Positions 61,304 to 64,000 of a DNA stretch of 64,000 bases are shown here, piece by piece. The notes under the pieces are model-generated. The model did no database searches and was not told where the DNA came from. It saw only the letters and a list, made by a program, of their open reading frames with translations. Made by a program: the position numbers and the translations under genes. How positions within the stretch are numbered: the first letter of the stretch is position 1; each line of letters starts with the position of its first letter. Source of the DNA: Chlorogloeopsis sp. ULAP01 (GTDB lineage: Bacteria > Cyanobacteriota > Cyanobacteriia > Cyanobacteriales > Nostocaceae). Where the stretch lies: contig NZ_JAUDRH010000004.1 of the NCBI RefSeq assembly GCF_030381805.1, positions 62,001-126,000 of the forward strand. The letters are read 5' to 3'.

Positions 61304-61364
61304 GCTGACCGTAGAAAACCAGGGAGTCAACCGACTATGAGTTGATAGTAATTTTCTGGTCAGC
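61304..61364. other. Extended 61-base hairpin
   Basis: GCTGACC (61304-61310) pairs with GGTCAGC (61358-61364); AGAAAA (61313-61318) with TTTTCT (61352-61357); GTCAAC (61326-61331) with GTTGAT (61341-61346), leaving a 9-base loop. It lies about 100 bp downstream of gshB. It may be a terminator (no T-run), a small RNA or an mRNA element. Confidence 0.45.
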
Positions 61365-61467
61365 AATTTAGAGCAGCTAACTGATAGAGTTTGCGCAGGT
61401 AAGTTTCAGTTTTATACGTAAATTGGTATCCATACGCAAAGAATGACAAGCAAGAATCAAATATAAA

Positions 61468-62454
61468 TTATTTTAATTTTCTATTTCGACTGTGTAGAGC
61501 CTGCTCAATCCATTTAATCACTTCATGACCAAGACGAGTGCCATCCAGTCGGTCAATTTCGCGTACTCCTGTGGGACTTGTAACGTTAACTTCGGTTAGA
61601 TAGCCACCAATAACGTCGATTCCGACAAAAATTAACCCATCTTGACGTAAAGTTGCGGCTAATTCCAAGCAAATCTCATGTTCTTTTTGAGTAATGACGG
61701 TTTTGGCGACTGTGCCACCAGTAGCCATATTGTTGCGAAATTCACCAGCAGCTGAAAGACGGTTAACGGCACCAATCGGTTCGCCATTGAGTAGAATGAT
61801 TCGCTTATCTCCTTCTTTGGCATCTGGTATAAACTCTTGCACCATAATAGGTACCCGACCTTGGAGAGTACTAAGTTCGATCATAGAGTTGAAGTTGCGA
61901 TCGCTCGGTTGCAAAATTAAAATTCCTTCGCCAGCTTTGTTACCCAGAGGTTTAAGAACCGCCGTCCCTTTGGCTTCCACAAATTGCCGAATAATCTGCT
62001 TATCTGCCGTAACGATAGTTTCTGGAATTACTTTACTAAACTGAAGGGCATACATTTTTTCGTTTGCCGCTCGAATCCCACTGGGATTATTAATCACCAA
62101 AGTTTTGTTTTGATCTATGTAGTCCAGAATATAAGTGGCATAGAGGTAGGGAACTGTAACTGGTGGATCTGTCCGCATAAACACGGCATCCATTGTTTCC
62201 AGACAAAGAAATGTGCGATCACTCAACTTGTACCAAGGGTTTGCCGCCACCCAGCGTCCTTCTACTAGTTCTATAGGCACAAGCTCAACACGTTCTAAGA
62301 TTGCCCAAGCTTTACCTTCTACAACACTTAACGAGTTAATTGGGGCAATCCAAACTTCGTGTCCCATAATGTGCGCTGCTTCCATCAAGGCAACGCTGGT
62401 ATCATGGCATGGGTCAAGAGTAGAGATGGGGTCGATAATAAAAGCCAGTTTCAC
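61468..62454 (-). CDS. gshB: Glutathione synthetase
   Basis: 328 residues from GTG 62452-62454, preceded by GAGG at 8 bp and beginning VKLAFIIDPI, the family N-terminus; the TTG 24 bp further upstream is rejected. ATP-grasp fold: NNPSGIRAANEKMYALQF, AVLKPLGNKAGEGILIL, IMVQEFIPDAKEGDKRIILLN and EVNVTSPTGVREID. Joins gamma-glutamylcysteine and glycine to glutathione. It lies 112 bp downstream of grxC on the same strand, so the two thiol genes are likely co-transcribed. Confidence 0.95.
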   Translation of the reverse strand: MKLAFIIDPISTLDPCHDTSVALMEAAHIMGHEVWIAPINSLSVVEGKAWAILERVELVPIELVEGRWVAANPWYKLSDRTFLCLETMDAVFMRTDPPVTVPYLYATYILDYIDQNKTLVINNPSGIRAANEKMYALQFSKVIPETIVTADKQIIRQFVEAKGTAVLKPLGNKAGEGILILQPSDRNFNSMIELSTLQGRVPIMVQEFIPDAKEGDKRIILLNGEPIGAVNRLSAAGEFRNNMATGGTVAKTVITQKEHEICLELAATLRQDGLIFVGIDVIGGYLTEVNVTSPTGVREIDRLDGTRLGHEVIKWIEQALHSRNRKLK

Positions 62455-62566
62455 GCTTTCTGCCTCAATTGCCAGCAACTTCCAAGATCACTTTTAATTA
62501 TCCCTTGATGATTTAGCTTCTTGGCGATCGCTTTTGCAGAAAAACCCGATCGCGACTCTTGCAATC

Positions 62567-62839
62567 CTAAACACTATTGCTAGAAGCAAGTAGCTGATCT
62601 AGCTTACCTTGAGCATCTAAAGCATAAATATCGTCACAACCACCAACGTGACGATCATTGATAAATATTTGTGGTAGAGAACGCCTTCCATTTGCTCTTT
62701 GAGCCATTTTATTCCGCGCTGCCTCATTTCCATCGATACCATATTCGATGAATTCAACTCCTTTTTTCTTCAACAAGCTTTTGGCACGGATACAAAACGG
62801 GCAAGTACTCCAAGTGTAAATTTCTACTTTAGCAGCCAT
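62567..62839 (-). CDS. grxC: Glutaredoxin 3
   Basis: 90 residues. Redox motif CPFC in YTWSTCPFCIRAKSLL, TVP-like cis-proline region SLPQIFINDRHVGGCDD with the glutathione-binding Gly-Gly-Cys-Asp. Reduces disulfides and deglutathionylates proteins with glutathione. Strong ribosome site GAGGAAG. First gene of a grxC-gshB pair. Confidence 0.95.
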   Translation of the reverse strand: MAAKVEIYTWSTCPFCIRAKSLLKKKGVEFIEYGIDGNEAARNKMAQRANGRRSLPQIFINDRHVGGCDDIYALDAQGKLDQLLASSNSV

Positions 62840-62959
62840 AACTTCCTCAATTGAGCGTAATAATTCTTAATTTTAGAATGTTGTCGTTAGCTGTGGGGAC
62901 TTTATCCTATTTTTATCAACGGTGTTGGGAGGGATTTGTCATTGGTCATTTGTCATTTG

Positions 62960-63374
62960 TTAGTAGGGGAGGCAGCGCGCCCTTGCGGAGCCAGTGCGGT
63001 GGTGAGCCAGCGCGCCCTAGCGGCTACCCGGAGGGTAGCCGCTAGCTAACGCAACGCCTGACGGCGAACGCGTCTAGTGCCGACTTGTAGCGACTGGCGT
63101 AGACACGTAGACGGACGTAGTCCGGCTTCTCGCAGAGTAGTGGATAAGCGAAAGTAAGGGTTCCCCGGCATAAAGGAGCCAGTGCGCCCTTGCGGAGCCA
63201 GTGCGTTGCGCGGGTTCCCCGCGTTGTAGCACCTGGCGTCGGGTTAAGCACGTTGTAGCGACTGGCGTCACCTGGCGTCGGGTTAAGCGCGTCGAGTGCG
63301 ACTGCCGTGCGGGTTTTATGGATAATCTTGCCGTTCAAACTGATAATTTATCTTCTAAACCCGCCCGTACAGTG
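62960..63374. repeat. Dispersed GC-rich repeat element, copy 3 (full length)
   Basis: The left end (62960-62998) is identical to 13781-13819. The interior has a perfect 13-bp-stem hairpin (63017-63029 / 63033-63045), the 63101-63156 and 63166-63278 blocks found inverted at 48.3-49.0 kb, and three GGGTTAAGC-type units. The right end (63296-63374) matches copy 1. Apparent frames on both strands are repeat translation, not genes. Confidence 0.85.
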
Positions 63375-63510
63375 GTTAGTAGTTAGTAGTTCTCCCCATC
63401 TCCCCTGCCCCCCAGCTTCCTCAGCTTCCACTCTCCTTGTCCCCTTTTCCCCTTGTCTGTTTGTCCCCCTGTCCTCTATTCCCTGTTCCCTGTTCCCTAT
63501 ACCCTGTTCT
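63375..63510. repeat. Pyrimidine-rich heptamer repeats
   Basis: GTTAGTA heptamers, then CCCCTTGTCC, TTCCCTG and similar units. These are intergenic tandem repeats between the dispersed repeat and the PEP-CTERM gene. Confidence 0.75.
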
Positions 63511-63586
63511 AAAAAAATAGGCTTAAAAGTGCTGATACACTCCTAAGCCTCTATCATCAAGGTCAATGTAAATTGAATAGTGTTGT

Positions 63587-64000
63587 TTAAGTCTGAGAAA
63601 TAAACTGTTTCTTTTTCTTCATCAGTTGCCAAGTACCTGTGGCAGCAAATAAACCGAGAGCAACGGTTGTACTATGTTCGGGTACCTTCTTAGGGGGGGG
63701 TGGAGGAGGAGTATAGTAAGGGGCTGTGCCTTTGAGTTTGCTACTTCCTTCACGACTATTTCCAGAGCCTACACTCATCAGACGCACTCCAAAATTTTGC
63801 TCAGAAAACTGAGCCAGAGTTAAAGCTTTTGATATGTGAGATAAGGTAAAAGTGGTTGATTGAATGTCGCCTTTATTTCCCCCAATACCTTCCTTACCTA
63901 TTTCTACCCCAGCATCAAAGAAATTCTTCTGATTACCACTGCCATTAAGATTGTTGCTACTACTGCCAACAGAGGTAATTGTCCCAGCAGGGCCAAATTT
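63587..64000 (-). CDS. PEP-CTERM sorting domain protein, 5' end outside the window
   Basis: The frame is open from the window edge (64000) to TGA at 63587, 137 visible residues, so the gene starts to the right. The visible part begins KFGPAGTITSVGSSSNN, has a beta-rich extracellular-type segment (FTLSHISKALTLAQFSE, FGVRLMSVGSG), a polyproline run (TPPPPPPKK) and then VPEHSTTVALGLFAATGTWQ plus LMKKKKQ, a PEP-CTERM signal (Pro-Glu-His in place of PEP, one membrane helix, basic tail). Such proteins are exported and processed by an exosortase. The codon read as Met-like at 63785-63787 is a GTG inside this frame, not the start. Confidence 0.75.
   Translation of the reverse strand, partial: KFGPAGTITSVGSSSNNLNGSGNQKNFFDAGVEIGKEGIGGNKGDIQSTTFTLSHISKALTLAQFSEQNFGVRLMSVGSGNSREGSSKLKGTAPYYTPPPPPPKKVPEHSTTVALGLFAATGTWQLMKKKKQFISQT

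Noticed and set aside
63042..63386. Overlapping open frames on both strands near 63.2 kb
   Set aside because: All fall in the dispersed repeat; none has protein-like composition or a ribosome site.
1..64000. CRISPR arrays, rRNA, tRNA, intact insertion sequences or prophage
   Set aside because: No spaced identical repeats of CRISPR type, no tRNA-like TTCGAATC/TTCGATTC T-arm in gaps, and no transposase or phage structural gene was found by reading; a tRNAscan or CRISPR search would settle it.

Overview
The window is chromosomal DNA of a cyanobacterium, most likely a filamentous, heterocyst-forming member of the Nostocales. The gene content shows this: psbO, pcyA, a small high-light-inducible protein, the cyanobacterial AgrE/ArgZ arginine dihydrolase, and a DevB-DevC-DevA exporter of the type that moves heterocyst glycolipids. 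The DNA agrees: octamer HIP1 sites (GCGATCGC) are very frequent, and intergenic heptamer-type tandem repeats and small palindromic dispersed repeats are common. The GC-rich dispersed repeats at 13.8, 48.3-49.1 and 63.0-63.4 kb remind me of Scytonema/Brasilonema-like genomes, but that is only an impression. I saw no rRNA, tRNA, CRISPR array, prophage or intact transposase.

Layout. 0.5-5.2 kb: agrE, an FkbM methyltransferase, a DUF2085 membrane protein and an Rpn-type nuclease. 5.2-5.9 kb: a decayed stretch with a 21-bp tandem repeat and a truncated hicB-like antitoxin gene. 6-15 kb: a periplasmic amidase divergent from pyrG, two little-known genes (one a duplicated-domain protein, one with an HMA-like N-terminus), a PrxQ peroxiredoxin and a DrrA/DrrB-type ABC exporter whose two genes are separated by a dispersed repeat. 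15.5-26.5 kb: a signalling block with a 2202-residue poly-HAMP hybrid histidine kinase, a CheR methyltransferase, a CheB methylesterase and a REC-PAS-kinase-REC protein. 26.5-33.3 kb: alanine dehydrogenase, an Hli protein behind an HLR1-like box, a WD40 protein, an aldo/keto reductase, a membrane-anchored Mn superoxide dismutase and rsmG.

33.5-45.3 kb: envelope and glycolipid functions (two multi-membrane-span glycosyltransferase-like proteins, an LptF/LptG-type permease, an LpxB-related protein, an MsbA-like ABC exporter), two Nudix hydrolases, a decayed third Nudix copy at 36.8 kb, and a DUF3531 protein. 45.4-53.3 kb: a TPR protein, an ABC ATPase, pcyA, a 1.5-kb repeat-bearing intergenic region, then devBCA. 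53.4-64 kb: a membrane-anchored unknown protein, psbO, small unknowns, ftsQ and ftsZ with long leaders, gshB-grxC, another dispersed repeat, and the 3' part of a PEP-CTERM protein running off the right edge.

Most of the window is ordinary core chromosome. The parts most worth a second look are the kinase whose HAMP array is built from near-identical 276-bp units with an 828-bp higher-order duplication; the dispersed repeat family with conserved ends; two look-alike GC-rich structured elements resembling IS200/IS605 (TnpB) right ends with no tnpB nearby; a small palindromic repeat inserted in frame in a Nudix gene; and repeat-like tracts kept in frame in domain linkers of several large proteins.
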